A DNA stretch of 64,000 nt from Sphingomonas taxi (GTDB lineage Bacteria > Pseudomonadota > Alphaproteobacteria > Sphingomonadales > Sphingomonadaceae), in contig QFMX01000009.1 of NCBI GenBank assembly GCA_003240625.1, positions 1 through 64,000 on the forward strand, read 5' to 3'. The position numbers were made by a program, and so were the translations under genes. This document shows, in pieces, positions 16,383 through 24,938 of this stretch (its first letter is position 1; every line of letters begins with the position of its first letter). The notes under the pieces are model-generated. The model saw only the letters and a program-made list of their open reading frames with translations, did not search any database and had not been told where the DNA came from.

Positions 16383-18701
16383 TTACTTCGCGTCGACAGT
16401 CTCCACCTTGCCCTTCTTCTTCGGCTTCTTCGGCGCGGCCGGCTCGATCGCGAACGACAGCGCGCCGTCCTTCATCTTCACCGTCACCTCGCCGCCGTGC
16501 ACCAGCTTGCCGAACAGCAATTCCTCGGCGAGCGGCTGCTTGATCTTCTCCTGGATCAGGCGACCCATCGGTCGTGCGCCGTACAGCTTGTCATAGCCCT
16601 TGGTCGTCAGCCACGCCTTCGACTCGTCGTCGAGAACGATGTGCACACCGCGATCCGCCAGCTGGAGTTCGAGCTGGAGGATGAACTTGTCCACCACCCG
16701 CGCCACCACTTCGGTCGGCAGATACCCGAACGGCACCACCGCATCGAGACGGTTGCGGAATTCCGGCGTGAACATCTTCTGCACCGCCTGCTCGTCCTCG
16801 CCTTCACGCGTGAGGTTGCCGAAGCCGACCGTCTCGCGCGCCATGTCGCTGGCGCCCGCATTGGTCGTCATGATCAGGATGACGTTGCGGAAATCGACCG
16901 ACTTGCCGTGCTGGTCGGTCAGCCGCCCGTTATCCATCACCTGCAACAGGATGTTGAATAGGTCCGGATGCGCCTTCTCGATCTCGTCGAGCAAAAGGAC
17001 GCAATGCGGGTTCTGGTCGACCGCATCGGTCAGCAGACCGCCCTGGTCGAACCCGACATAGCCCGGCGGCGCACCGATCAGCCGGCTGACCGAATGCCGC
17101 TCCATATATTCGGACATGTCGAACCGCTGGAGCGGAATGCCCAGGATCGTCGACAGCTGCTTGGCCACTTCGGTCTTGCCGACACCCGTAGGCCCGGTGA
17201 ACAGATAATTGCCGATCGGCTTCTCCGGCTCGCGCAGGCCCGCCCGCGCCAGCTTGATCGCCGACGACAGCTTCTCGATCGCCGCATTCTGCCCGAACAC
17301 CACGCGCTTCAGGTCCGTCTCGAGCGTGGCCAAAGCCAGCTTGTCGTCGGTCGAGACAGACTTCGGCGGGATCCGTGCCATCGTCGCGATGACCTGCTCG
17401 ATCTCCTTCGGCGTGATCGTCTTCTTGCGCTTGTTCGGCGGCACCAGCATCTGCATCGCGCCGACCTCGTCGATCACGTCGATCGCCTTGTCCGGCAGCT
17501 TGCGGTCGTTAATGTACCGCGCCGACAGCTCGACCGCCGACTTGATCGCATCGGGCGTGTACTTGACGTTGTGGTGATCCTCGAACGCCGAGCGCAGGCC
17601 GGCGAGGATCTTGATGGTGTCCTCGATCGTCGGCTCGTTCACGTCGATCTTCTGGAAGCGCCGCAGCAATGCGCGGTCCTTCTCGAAGTGATTGCGGAAC
17701 TCCTTGTACGTCGTCGAGCCGATGCAGCGAATGGTGCCACCCGACAAAGCCGGCTTGAGCAGGTTCGACGCATCCATAGCGCCGCCACTCGTCGCACCCG
17801 CACCGATGACAGTGTGGATCTCGTCGATGAACAGCACGGCATCGGGAAGCTTCTCGAGTTCGTTGACGACCGCCTTCAGCCGCTCCTCGAAGTCACCGCG
17901 ATACCGCGTCCCCGCCAGCAACGCACCCATGTCGAGCGAGTAGATGATCGCCGGCAACAGCACGTCGGGCACGTCGCCCTCGACGATCTTTCGCGCCAGG
18001 CCTTCCGCGATCGCGGTCTTCCCCACGCCCGGATCGCCCACATAGAGCGGGTTGTTCTTCGACCGGCGGCACAGGATCTGGATCGTGCGATCCACCTCCG
18101 GCCCGCGCCCGATCAGGGGATCGACCTTGCCGTTCTTGGCCTTCTCGTTGAGGTCGACCGTGAATTGCTTGAGCGCGCTTTCCGTCTTGCCCTTCTCCTG
18201 TCCCTTGGCCGGCTTCTCGTCGTCCGCACCCTTTGGCGTGGATGCTTCGGTCGCCTGCTGCCCGCCCTTGCCGACACCGTGGCTGATGAAGCTGACCGCA
18301 TCGAGGCGGCTCATGTCCTGCTGCTGCAGGAAATACACGGCATAGCTCTCGCGCTCGCTGAACAAGGCGACGAGCACGTTCGCGCCCGTCACTTCGTCGC
18401 GACCCGAGGACTGGACGTGCAGGATCGCGCGCTGGACGACGCGCTGGAACCCGCTGGTGGGGGAGGGGTCGGTCGCCGCATCGACCTTCAGCGCATCGAG
18501 TTCGCTGTCGAGGTAGTGCGCGACGGTGTTCTTCAGTTCGCCGATCTCGACGTTGCACGCGGTCATGACCTTCGACGCATGTTCGTCGTCGATCAGCGCG
18601 AGCAGCAGATGCTCCAGCGTAGCATATTCGTGGCGCCGGGACGATGCCGCCTCGAGCGCCTTGTGCAGCGTGGTCTCGAGGGCGGGTGCAAATGATGGCA
18701 T
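16383..18701 (-). CDS. clpA: ATP-dependent Clp protease ATP-binding subunit ClpA
   Basis: A 772-residue Clp/Hsp100 unfoldase that feeds substrates to ClpP. It has an N-terminal Clp-N repeat domain (about 1-145), a Lys/Gly-rich linker, and two AAA+ modules with Walker A GDPGVGKTAIAEG and GPTGVGKTEVAKQ and Walker B LFIDEIHT and LLLDEIEK. The lack of a long middle coiled coil separates it from ClpB. The C-terminal tail is Lys/Pro-rich. clpS, often adjacent, is not in the neighbouring sequence shown. A strong terminator follows. Confidence 0.96.
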   Translation of the reverse strand: MPSFAPALETTLHKALEAASSRRHEYATLEHLLLALIDDEHASKVMTACNVEIGELKNTVAHYLDSELDALKVDAATDPSPTSGFQRVVQRAILHVQSSGRDEVTGANVLVALFSERESYAVYFLQQQDMSRLDAVSFISHGVGKGGQQATEASTPKGADDEKPAKGQEKGKTESALKQFTVDLNEKAKNGKVDPLIGRGPEVDRTIQILCRRSKNNPLYVGDPGVGKTAIAEGLARKIVEGDVPDVLLPAIIYSLDMGALLAGTRYRGDFEERLKAVVNELEKLPDAVLFIDEIHTVIGAGATSGGAMDASNLLKPALSGGTIRCIGSTTYKEFRNHFEKDRALLRRFQKIDVNEPTIEDTIKILAGLRSAFEDHHNVKYTPDAIKSAVELSARYINDRKLPDKAIDVIDEVGAMQMLVPPNKRKKTITPKEIEQVIATMARIPPKSVSTDDKLALATLETDLKRVVFGQNAAIEKLSSAIKLARAGLREPEKPIGNYLFTGPTGVGKTEVAKQLSTILGIPLQRFDMSEYMERHSVSRLIGAPPGYVGFDQGGLLTDAVDQNPHCVLLLDEIEKAHPDLFNILLQVMDNGRLTDQHGKSVDFRNVILIMTTNAGASDMARETVGFGNLTREGEDEQAVQKMFTPEFRNRLDAVVPFGYLPTEVVARVVDKFILQLELQLADRGVHIVLDDESKAWLTTKGYDKLYGARPMGRLIQEKIKQPLAEELLFGKLVHGGEVTVKMKDGALSFAIEPAAPKKPKKKGKVETVDAK

Positions 18702-19006
18702 TTACAATACTCCTGTCGGGCCGCGAGCACGCGAGCCCTTTGCCACTATGTCGGAACTGATATCGGTCGCATCAAGCACTTGAACCGTGGCCCGACCGTT
18801 CCTGCGTCGGTTAAAGATCACGCGGCGCTCCTCCCTTGCCCCGTCATCCTGGGCTCGACCCAGGATCCAGGGCCAAGACCGCGGACGCTTATGGCTCTGG
18901 ATCCCAGCGTTCGCTGGGATGACGGCGGGATGGGGCCATGCGGCAATGGTCGATGGAACAGTGCCGGTCGATGCCGTGGCAGCGAACAGAGGCACCGCCG
19001 CGCCGG
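18702..19006. other. Intergenic region upstream of clpA
   Basis: It contains the R2 repeat at 18842-18924 and presumably the clpA promoter. On the minus strand, TTGATG and CATAGT about 19 nt apart are the only promoter-like boxes I noticed, and they are weak. Confidence 0.4.
18842..18924. repeat. Dispersed palindromic repeat R2, copy B (variant arms)
   Basis: CGTCATCCTGGGCTCGACCC ... GGGATGACGG. The left inner arm is changed to GGGCTCGACCC and the right to CAGCGTTCGCTG, each still self-paired. The arms vary in compensated fashion. Confidence 0.85.
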
Positions 19007-19201
19007 TCACCGCCTGAACAGGTCGTCGGCGATGGCGCGGTGACTGACGGCACGGTCCTTCTTGACCTGGCAGCGCGCGATCTCGCCCTGCAGCACGGTG
19101 ATCCGCGCATCGAGTTCGGCCACCGACAACGGATCGAGGTCCTGCCGCACCAGTGCGTCAAGCAGATCGTCGGGACGGGAGGGGGCGTCTTCCAGGTCCA
19201 T
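19007..19201 (-). CDS. DUF1192 domain protein
   Basis: A 64-residue small alphaproteobacterial protein. PSRPDDLLDALVRQDLDPLSV, split over residues 7-27, then AELDARITVLQGEIARC and the basic end DDLFRR match the DUF1192 pattern of a short helical hairpin or coiled coil. Function unknown. It is often found beside the quinone oxidoreductase gene that here diverges 73 nt away. I chose the ATG at 19201 because it starts the conserved MDLED. Confidence 0.85.
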   Translation of the reverse strand: MDLEDAPSRPDDLLDALVRQDLDPLSVAELDARITVLQGEIARCQVKKDRAVSHRAIADDLFRR

Positions 19202-19274
19202 TGCGGCTCTAACGTTGACCCGCACCCGAGTGATGTCAATAAGGCGCGGAATTCAAAAGGGACGTGACGAGCAG

Positions 19275-20306
19275 ATGACCGCGATACCCGAAAACCAATC
19301 CAGTAACTTAAGTGTACCTGACGTCATGAAGGCGATCGACCCGGAACAGCCCGGCGGTCCCGACGTGCTGGTGCTCGTCGATCGTCCGGTGCCGCAGCCC
19401 GGGCCGGGCGAAGTGCTCGTCAAGGTCGCTGCGGCCGGGGTCAATCGTCCCGAGGTGATGCAGCGCCAGGGCAAATATCCGCCCCCGCCGGGTGCACCGT
19501 CGATCCTCGGCATGGAAATCTCCGGCACGATCGTCGCGGTCGGCCAAGACGTCGGCGACGAACAGATCGGCCAGTCGGTCTGCGCGCTGATCTCCGGCGG
19601 TGCCTATGCCGAATACGCGGTCGCGCCGTTCGGCCAGTGCCTGCCCGTGCCCGCAGCGCTGACGATGGTTGAGGCGGCGGCAATGCCCGAGACGCTCTTC
19701 ACCGTCTGGACCAATTTGTTCGAGCGCGCCTACGCGATGGAGGGCGACACCGTCCTGGTTCACGGCGGCACCAGCGGCATCGGCACGATGGCGATCGGCC
19801 TGTGCAACGTCTTCGGCATCGACATCATCGTCACCGCCGGTTCGAAGGCCAAGTGCGAAGCCGCGCTCAGCCTCGGCGCGACCCACGCGATCGACTACAA
19901 GACCGAGGATTTCGTCGAGCGCGTGAAGCAGATCACCGGCGGCAAGGGCGTCGGGGCGGTGCTCGACATGGTCGGCGGCGATTACGTCCCGCGCAACCTC
20001 CAATGCCTCGCGGAGGACGGCCGCCACGTCTCGATCGCGGTCCAGGGCGGCATGACGGCGACGGTCCCCCTGTTCGAAATCATGCGCCGCCGCCTGACGC
20101 TGACCGGCTCGACGCTCCGCCCGCGTGACACCGCGTTCAAGTCGCTGGTCGCCGACGAACTCGCCCGCACCGTCTGGCCGCACGTCGAGGCCGGCAAGCT
20201 GAAGCCAGTGATCGACCGCGTGTTCGCCTTCGCTGACGCCCCCGCCGCGCATACGAGGATGGAAGCCGGCGACCACGTCGGAAAGATCGTGCTGACGATG
20301 GAGTGA
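19275..20306 (+). CDS. NAD(P)H quinone oxidoreductase, PIG3 type
   Basis: A 343-residue zinc-independent MDR-family reductase. The N-terminal GroES-like domain has AAAGVNRPEVMQRQGKYPPPPGA (split around residues 57-79), typical of the TP53I3/PIG3 group. The Rossmann fold starts at VLVHGGTSGIGTMAI. It likely reduces quinones or enals with NADPH in the cytosol. GACGAGCAG precedes the ATG at 19275; a hairpin terminator follows the stop. Confidence 0.9.
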   Translation: MTAIPENQSSNLSVPDVMKAIDPEQPGGPDVLVLVDRPVPQPGPGEVLVKVAAAGVNRPEVMQRQGKYPPPPGAPSILGMEISGTIVAVGQDVGDEQIGQSVCALISGGAYAEYAVAPFGQCLPVPAALTMVEAAAMPETLFTVWTNLFERAYAMEGDTVLVHGGTSGIGTMAIGLCNVFGIDIIVTAGSKAKCEAALSLGATHAIDYKTEDFVERVKQITGGKGVGAVLDMVGGDYVPRNLQCLAEDGRHVSIAVQGGMTATVPLFEIMRRRLTLTGSTLRPRDTAFKSLVADELARTVWPHVEAGKLKPVIDRVFAFADAPAAHTRMEAGDHVGKIVLTME

Positions 20307-20338
20307 GGGGGAGGGCAAACGCCTACCACTCAAACTGC

Positions 20339-20366
20339 ACCACCCCGGCCTGCGCCGGGGTGGTCT
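20339..20366 (+). terminator. Hairpin terminator of the quinone reductase gene
   Basis: An 11-bp perfect stem ACCACCCCGGC/GCCGGGGTGGT with loop CTGC, followed by CTCCTT. The T-tract is weak. Confidence 0.65.
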
Positions 20367-20392
20367 CCTTGAGGCGCTAATCAAAACCAAAG

Positions 20393-20451
20393 CTTGTTCT
20401 CCCGCGAAGGCGGGCGCCCAGACTGGATCCCCGCCTTCGCGGGGAAACACG
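20393..20451. repeat. Dispersed palindromic repeat R4, copy B
   Basis: CTTGTTCTCCCGCGAAGGCG ... CCCGCCTTCGCGGGG, central CCCAGACTGGATCC. Confidence 0.85.
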
Positions 20452-20551
20452 CTATCGGCGCTGACTTCTAACAGTCACCGGACTGCGACCACCTTGTCAC
20501 AATACTCGGCTAATACTCGCGGCGAGGGATACCTTGCCGGGGGACGAGCTC

Positions 20552-21436
20552 ATGAACGCCGTAACGACGTTTTCGCCATTTAGCATCATGGGCGCCGACA
20601 TCACCGATATCGCCGACTTCATCCACTCGCGCCCCGCCATCCCGGAGCCGATCGTCGAGCGCCGCCAGTACCGCACGATCTGGATATCCGACGTCCATCT
20701 CGGCACGCGCGGCTGCAACGCGGGGATGCTCAACGACTTCCTCGATCACGTCGACAGCGAGACGATGTACCTCGTCGGCGACATGATCGACGGCTGGCGG
20801 CTCAAGAAGAAATTCTACTGGCCCGCCGCGCACAACGACGTCCTCTGGCGCCTGCTCAAGCGCGCCAAGCGCGGCACCCGCGTCGTCTACATTCCCGGCA
20901 ACCACGACGAGGTGTTCCGCCAATATTCGGGACTGGACTTCGGCGGCATTTCGATCCGGCGGAAAGCGATCCACGAGACCGCCGACGGCCGCCGCCTGCT
21001 GGTGCTCCACGGCGACGAGTTCGACGCTATCACGCTCGCGCACCGCTGGGTCGCGCATATCGGCGATGCCGCCTACACGATGCTGATGGGCCTCAACCGC
21101 TGGGTCAACGGCGCACGGCGGCGGATGGGCATGCCCTATTGGTCGCTGTCGAAGCACGCCAAGGCCAAGGTCAAGAACGCGGTCGCCTTCATCTCGCACT
21201 TCGAGGAGGTCGTCGCGCACGCGGCTGGCGTCCGCGGCGTCGAGGGCGTCGTCTGCGGCCACATCCACACTGCCGAAATGCGCGAGATCGCCGGCATCGC
21301 CTATTACAACGACGGCGACTGGGTCGAGGGCTGCACAGCCCTGGTCGAGCATTTCGACGGCCGCATGGAACTCCTCCATTGGGCCGACGAAATCGCCGCC
21401 CGCGAGCGCGACAAAGTTGTCACCCTAGCCGCCTGA
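20552..21436 (+). CDS. LpxH-like calcineurin-type phosphoesterase
   Basis: A 294-residue metallophosphatase. All five metal-binding blocks are present: SDVHLG (about 46), GDMIDGW (about 77), GNHDE, HGDEFD and GHIHTAE. The closest named family is UDP-2,3-diacylglucosamine diphosphatase (LpxH/LpxI-replacing) enzymes. Sphingomonads generally replace LPS with glycosphingolipids, so the lipid A assignment should not be transferred without proof. GGGGGA precedes the ATG at 20552. A GT4 glycosyltransferase follows in the same direction; together they suggest an envelope lipid pathway. Confidence 0.85.
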   Translation: MNAVTTFSPFSIMGADITDIADFIHSRPAIPEPIVERRQYRTIWISDVHLGTRGCNAGMLNDFLDHVDSETMYLVGDMIDGWRLKKKFYWPAAHNDVLWRLLKRAKRGTRVVYIPGNHDEVFRQYSGLDFGGISIRRKAIHETADGRRLLVLHGDEFDAITLAHRWVAHIGDAAYTMLMGLNRWVNGARRRMGMPYWSLSKHAKAKVKNAVAFISHFEEVVAHAAGVRGVEGVVCGHIHTAEMREIAGIAYYNDGDWVEGCTALVEHFDGRMELLHWADEIAARERDKVVTLAA

Positions 21437-21439
21437 CCC

Positions 21440-21584
21440 AAAACCCTCTCCCCAGCGGGGAGAGGGAAAGACGCGAAGCGGCGAGGGTGAGGGCAAGTCC
21501 ACCGCATCAACGAAGAAGCGTGCCCTCACCCTCCCACCGCAAGCGCGGCGGGCCCCTCCCTCTCCCCTCGGGGAGAGGGTAAAA
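21440..21584. repeat. Inverted repeat R6 between phosphatase and glycosyltransferase genes
   Basis: CCCTCTCCCCAGCGGGGAGA ... GGTGAGGGCA faces TGCCCTCACCCTCC ... CTCTCCCCTCGGGGAGAGGG around ~35 bp. A half-unit of the same kind is at 26928-26975. Confidence 0.8.
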
Positions 21585-21596
21585 CGGAGAAGACAG

Positions 21597-22619
21597 ATGC
21601 GTATCGCAATCGTCACGGACGCCTGGAGCCCGCAAGTCAACGGCGTCGTCCGCACCCTCCAGTCGGTCCAGCGCGAACTCGAATCGATCGGCCACCAGGT
21701 CCTCGTAGTCTCCCCCGAGCGCTTCGCCTCGATGCCATGCCCGACTTACCCCGAGATCCGCCTCGCCTTCGCCCGCTCCGGCGCGGTCGGTCGCATGCTC
21801 GCCGCGTTCGGGCCGGACGCGATCCACCTCGCAACCGAAGGCCCGGTTTGCCTCGCCGCCCGCTCGTGGTGCCTCGCCCGCGCGCTCCCGTTCACCAGCG
21901 CCTATCACACGCAGTTCCCCGATTACGTCGCCGCCCGCACCGGTGCGAACCCCGACTGGATCTGGCGCTACATCCGCTGGTTCCACCGCCCCGCGCAGTC
22001 GATCCTCGTCTCCACGCCGTCCGTCGCGAAGACGCTCGCGGAGCACGGCCTCCACCAGGTCCGCGAATGGGGCAGGGGCGTCGACTTCGCGCAGTTCGGC
22101 CTCGACGGCGCCCGCGACCCGGACATGGCGGCGCTCCCCGGCCCGATCCAGCTCTATGTCGGCAGGGTCGCGGTCGAGAAGAATATCGAGGCGTTCCTGT
22201 CCTCCACGCATCCCGGCACCAAGGTCGTGGTCGGCGAAGGCCCCGCCCGCGCCGCGCTCGCCCGCCGCTTCCCGGACGCTGTTTTCCTGGGCCAACGCTC
22301 GGGCCTCGATCTAGCCGCCGCCTATCGCACCGCCGACGTCCTCGTCTTCCCCAGCCGCACCGACACCTTCGGCCTCGTCATGATCGAAGCCCTCGCGTGC
22401 GGAACCCCCGTCGCGGCCTACCCGGTCACCGGCCCGATCGACGTCCTCGACACGCGCGTCGGCGCGATGCACGAAGAGCTCGACACGGCGATCGCTACCG
22501 CGCTCACTCGCGACCGCGTCACCTGCGCCGCCTATGCCGCGCGCTACAGCTGGCCAGCCAGCGCCCGCCAGTTCCTCCACGCGCTCGTCCCGCTGGAAAG
22601 GAAGCTGTTGGCCGCCTGA
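21597..22619 (+). CDS. GT4-family glycosyltransferase
   Basis: A 340-residue GT-B fold enzyme. The N-terminal lobe begins MRIAIVTDAWSPQVNGVVRT, the signature of the diacylglycerol/mannose-type GT4 group. The C-terminal lobe has LYVGRVAVEKNIEAFL and PSRTDTFGLVMIEALACGTPV with the E-x7-E retaining motif. It probably glycosylates a membrane lipid. It lies behind the LpxH-like phosphatase, separated by an inverted repeat. GGAGAAGAC precedes the ATG. Confidence 0.88.
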   Translation: MRIAIVTDAWSPQVNGVVRTLQSVQRELESIGHQVLVVSPERFASMPCPTYPEIRLAFARSGAVGRMLAAFGPDAIHLATEGPVCLAARSWCLARALPFTSAYHTQFPDYVAARTGANPDWIWRYIRWFHRPAQSILVSTPSVAKTLAEHGLHQVREWGRGVDFAQFGLDGARDPDMAALPGPIQLYVGRVAVEKNIEAFLSSTHPGTKVVVGEGPARAALARRFPDAVFLGQRSGLDLAAAYRTADVLVFPSRTDTFGLVMIEALACGTPVAAYPVTGPIDVLDTRVGAMHEELDTAIATALTRDRVTCAAYAARYSWPASARQFLHALVPLERKLLAA

Positions 22620-22670
22620 GCTTGTTCGCTTGCCTGTTGCCCCCGCGCGCACTAAGTCTCTCTCATGTCA

Positions 22671-22704
22671 GGCCGCTCCGAAAGGGGCGGCCCTTTCTAT
22701 TTTT
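22671..22704 (+). terminator. Terminator of the GT4 gene, directly upstream of trcR
   Basis: A 9-bp stem GGCCGCTCC/GGGGCGGCC with GAAA loop and one G-U pair, followed by CTTTCTATTTT. Confidence 0.7.
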
Positions 22705-22718
22705 ACGGAGTTTCCGCC

Positions 22719-23396
22719 GTGGCCCAGCCGCTCATGCCCCACGCGACCGCCGCCTGGATGGTCGACAATACCGCGCTCAGTTTCGAGCAGATCGCGGACT
22801 TCTGCGGCCTGCACATCCTCGAGATCCAGGCGATCGCCGACGATACCACCTCGACCAAATTGACCGGTCGCGATCCTGTCCGCGCGCACGAGGTGACGCA
22901 GGAAGAGATCGACAAGGGTGCCGCCGATCCCGATTACCAGCTCAAGATGATCAAGGGCCCCGAGCAGGTCCGCCGCACCAAGGGCCCGCGCTACACGCCG
23001 GTCTCGAAGCGCCAGGACAAGCCCGACGGCATCGCCTGGATCATCCGCAACCACCCGGAGATCACCGACGGCGCGATCTCGCTGCTGATCGGCACGACCC
23101 GCACAACGATCGCTGCGATCCGCGACCGCAGCCACTGGAACATCGCCAATATCACCCCGAAGGATCCGGTCACGCTGGGTCTCACCTCGCAGCGCGAACT
23201 CGACGCCGCAGTGGCAAAGGCAGCGAAGGCGGCGGGCATGGAAGCCCCGACCGACACCCGCCTCGAAGGCGACCGCGAAGTGCTCCTCCAGCAGCTCCGC
23301 GCCGAGCGCACCCAGGCAGCCGCGGACGCACAGTTCGTGGCGGACGGCGGCGTCCTCCCCGTCAAGCCGCTCTTCGACGACCCCTTCAAGCGCTGA
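22719..23396 (+). CDS. trcR: Cell-cycle regulator TrcR (DUF1013)
   Basis: A 225-residue alphaproteobacterial DUF1013 protein, annotated in this class as TrcR. It starts at GTG 22719 (V/MAQPLMPHATAAWMVDNTALSFEQIADFCGLH, split over residues 1-32), with GGAG upstream. RRTKGPRYTPVSKRQDKPD, AWIIRNHPEITDGAISLLIGTTRTTI (an HTH-like segment, about 115-140) and ITPKDPVTLGLTSQ are family hallmarks. It is a probable DNA-binding regulator with an unresolved target set. Single gene between two repeat-rich gaps. Confidence 0.9.
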   Translation: MAQPLMPHATAAWMVDNTALSFEQIADFCGLHILEIQAIADDTTSTKLTGRDPVRAHEVTQEEIDKGAADPDYQLKMIKGPEQVRRTKGPRYTPVSKRQDKPDGIAWIIRNHPEITDGAISLLIGTTRTTIAAIRDRSHWNIANITPKDPVTLGLTSQRELDAAVAKAAKAAGMEAPTDTRLEGDREVLLQQLRAERTQAAADAQFVADGGVLPVKPLFDDPFKR

Positions 23397-23401
23397 TCGT
23401 C

Positions 23402-23436
23402 TTCCCCTCCCGCAAGCGGGAGGGGGCAGGGGGTGG
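23402..23436. repeat. Partial R5-like hairpin after trcR
   Basis: CCCCTCCCGCAAGCGGGAGG followed by GGGCAGGGGGTGGG, a half-unit of the R5 type, 6 nt after the trcR stop. Confidence 0.6.
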
Positions 23437-23520
23437 GCCCGCGCTCTCCTCTTGCGATACGGCTGGCGAGGGTGCCCAACTCGGCAGGCGCGGCCGTATC
23501 CGGCGATAGGCCGAGCGTCA

Positions 23521-23580
23521 TTGTTCTCCCGCGAAGGCGAGAGCCCAGTCTGGGTCCCCGCCTTCGCGGGGAAACAAGCT
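23521..23580. repeat. Dispersed palindromic repeat R4, copy C
   Basis: TTGTTCTCCCGCGAAGGCGA ... CCCGCCTTCGCGGGGAAACA. It is separated from R1 copy C by 48 bp. Confidence 0.85.
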
Positions 23581-23628
23581 TCCCTCGTTTCGAGCGGAGG
23601 GGCGCCAAACCGGTCCGGCACCCATCTA

Positions 23629-23754
23629 ATCCTCCCCCGCCAGGGGGAGGTGGCTGGCACTTGCCAGACGGAGGGGGAGGTAAGGAATAACCGCGGTTCC
23701 GTGTCCTCCCCCTCCGACACCTTCGGTGCCACCCCCCCCCTTGCGGGGGAGGAT
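23629..23754. repeat. Dispersed palindromic repeat R1, copy C
   Basis: A 126-bp R1 unit with both arms and the spacer TAAGGAATAACCGCGGTTCC plus GTGT. The right arm is damaged (CCACCCCCCCCCTTGCGGGG). Confidence 0.9.
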
Positions 23755-23839
23755 TGCGAAGGTCGGGATTGGGCGGAACAGTCGTGACGACATAGGCCCA
23801 GCACTATCTCCCGCCACATCCAGTTGCTAACCGCAACGG

Positions 23840-24904
23840 ATGGCAACTGCACCCGACACCGATTTCGCGCCGACCAGCCACAAGGGCCTGACCTACCCCT
23901 TCGGCGGCGCAGAGCCCCAAGCTGGTGACGTCTACGAGGTCGCCCCCGGCATAGACTGGGTCCGCCTCAAAATCCCCGGCCCGCTGAAACACGTAAACTG
24001 CTGGCTACTCGCCGACACCGACGGCGACGCGCTGATCGACACCGGCATGAACACCGTGGAGGCTCGAGACGCCTGGAAAGCCATCTTCAACGGCCCCAAG
24101 TCCGACACACGCATCACCAAGATGATCGGCACGCACTTCCACCCCGACCATATCGGCCTCGCCGGCTGGATGTGCGACCACCACGCCGCGCCGCTGATCA
24201 TGACCCGAGCCGAGTGGCTGACCGCGCGCATGCTCGCCGCCGACGCGCGCGACTCGGTCCCGCACGAGATGCTCGCCTTCTGGCGCGGCGCAGGCTGGGG
24301 CCCGGAACAGATCGACCACGCTACCGCCAAGGGCTGGGCCGGCTTCCGAAAGATCATTACGCCCCTCCCGCTCAGCTACACCCGCATCGAGGACGGCGAC
24401 ACGCTCACCATCGGCACCCGCGACTGGCGGATCGTCACCGGCTCCGGCCACTGCCCCGAACACGCGTGCCTGTACGACGAAGCCGGCGGCATCCTGATCG
24501 CCGGCGACCAAGTCCTTCCGCGCATCAGCCCCAACGTCTCGCTCGGCGTCACCGAACCGGGCGCCGACCCGCTGGGCGAATGGTTCGCTTCGATCGCAAA
24601 ACTCAAGACGCTGCCGGCAGACCTGCTCGTCCTCCCCGGCCACGGCGACCCGTTCACCGGCCTCCACACCCGCCTCGACGCGATGGACCGCGAACACCGC
24701 GAGCGACTCGACGAACTCGCCATCTTCCTCGCCGAACCCCGCCGCGCGGTCGACTGTTTCGGCCGCCTCTTCCGCCGCGCGATCGGCCAAGACGTGCTCG
24801 GCATGGCGACCGGCGAGGCGCTCGCGCATCTCCGCCGCCTCGAAGTCGAAGGGCGAGCGATCCGCGACACGCACGATGGCGTATGGTGGTGGCGCGCGGC
24901 CTGA
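23840..24904 (+). CDS. MBL-fold metallo-hydrolase
   Basis: A 354-residue metallo-beta-lactamase fold hydrolase. The zinc motif THFHPDH (98-104) is intact, followed by GSGHCPEHACLY and AGDQVLPRISPNV, then LPGHGDPF; these give the full ligand set of a binuclear site. The C-terminal ~70 residues form a helical extension typical of glyoxalase II-like thioesterase/hydrolase relatives. The substrate cannot be named. The gene is followed by the dienelactone hydrolase gene (34 nt) in the same direction. Confidence 0.88.
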   Translation: MATAPDTDFAPTSHKGLTYPFGGAEPQAGDVYEVAPGIDWVRLKIPGPLKHVNCWLLADTDGDALIDTGMNTVEARDAWKAIFNGPKSDTRITKMIGTHFHPDHIGLAGWMCDHHAAPLIMTRAEWLTARMLAADARDSVPHEMLAFWRGAGWGPEQIDHATAKGWAGFRKIITPLPLSYTRIEDGDTLTIGTRDWRIVTGSGHCPEHACLYDEAGGILIAGDQVLPRISPNVSLGVTEPGADPLGEWFASIAKLKTLPADLLVLPGHGDPFTGLHTRLDAMDREHRERLDELAIFLAEPRRAVDCFGRLFRRAIGQDVLGMATGEALAHLRRLEVEGRAIRDTHDGVWWWRAA

Positions 24905-24938
24905 GTTAGCATGCGGCCAAATTCAAGAGGATAGCCCC

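Noticed and set aside
20534..20551. TTG start for the LpxH-like phosphatase
   Set aside because: The ATG at 20552 has GGGGGA at proper distance; the TTG has no ribosome site.
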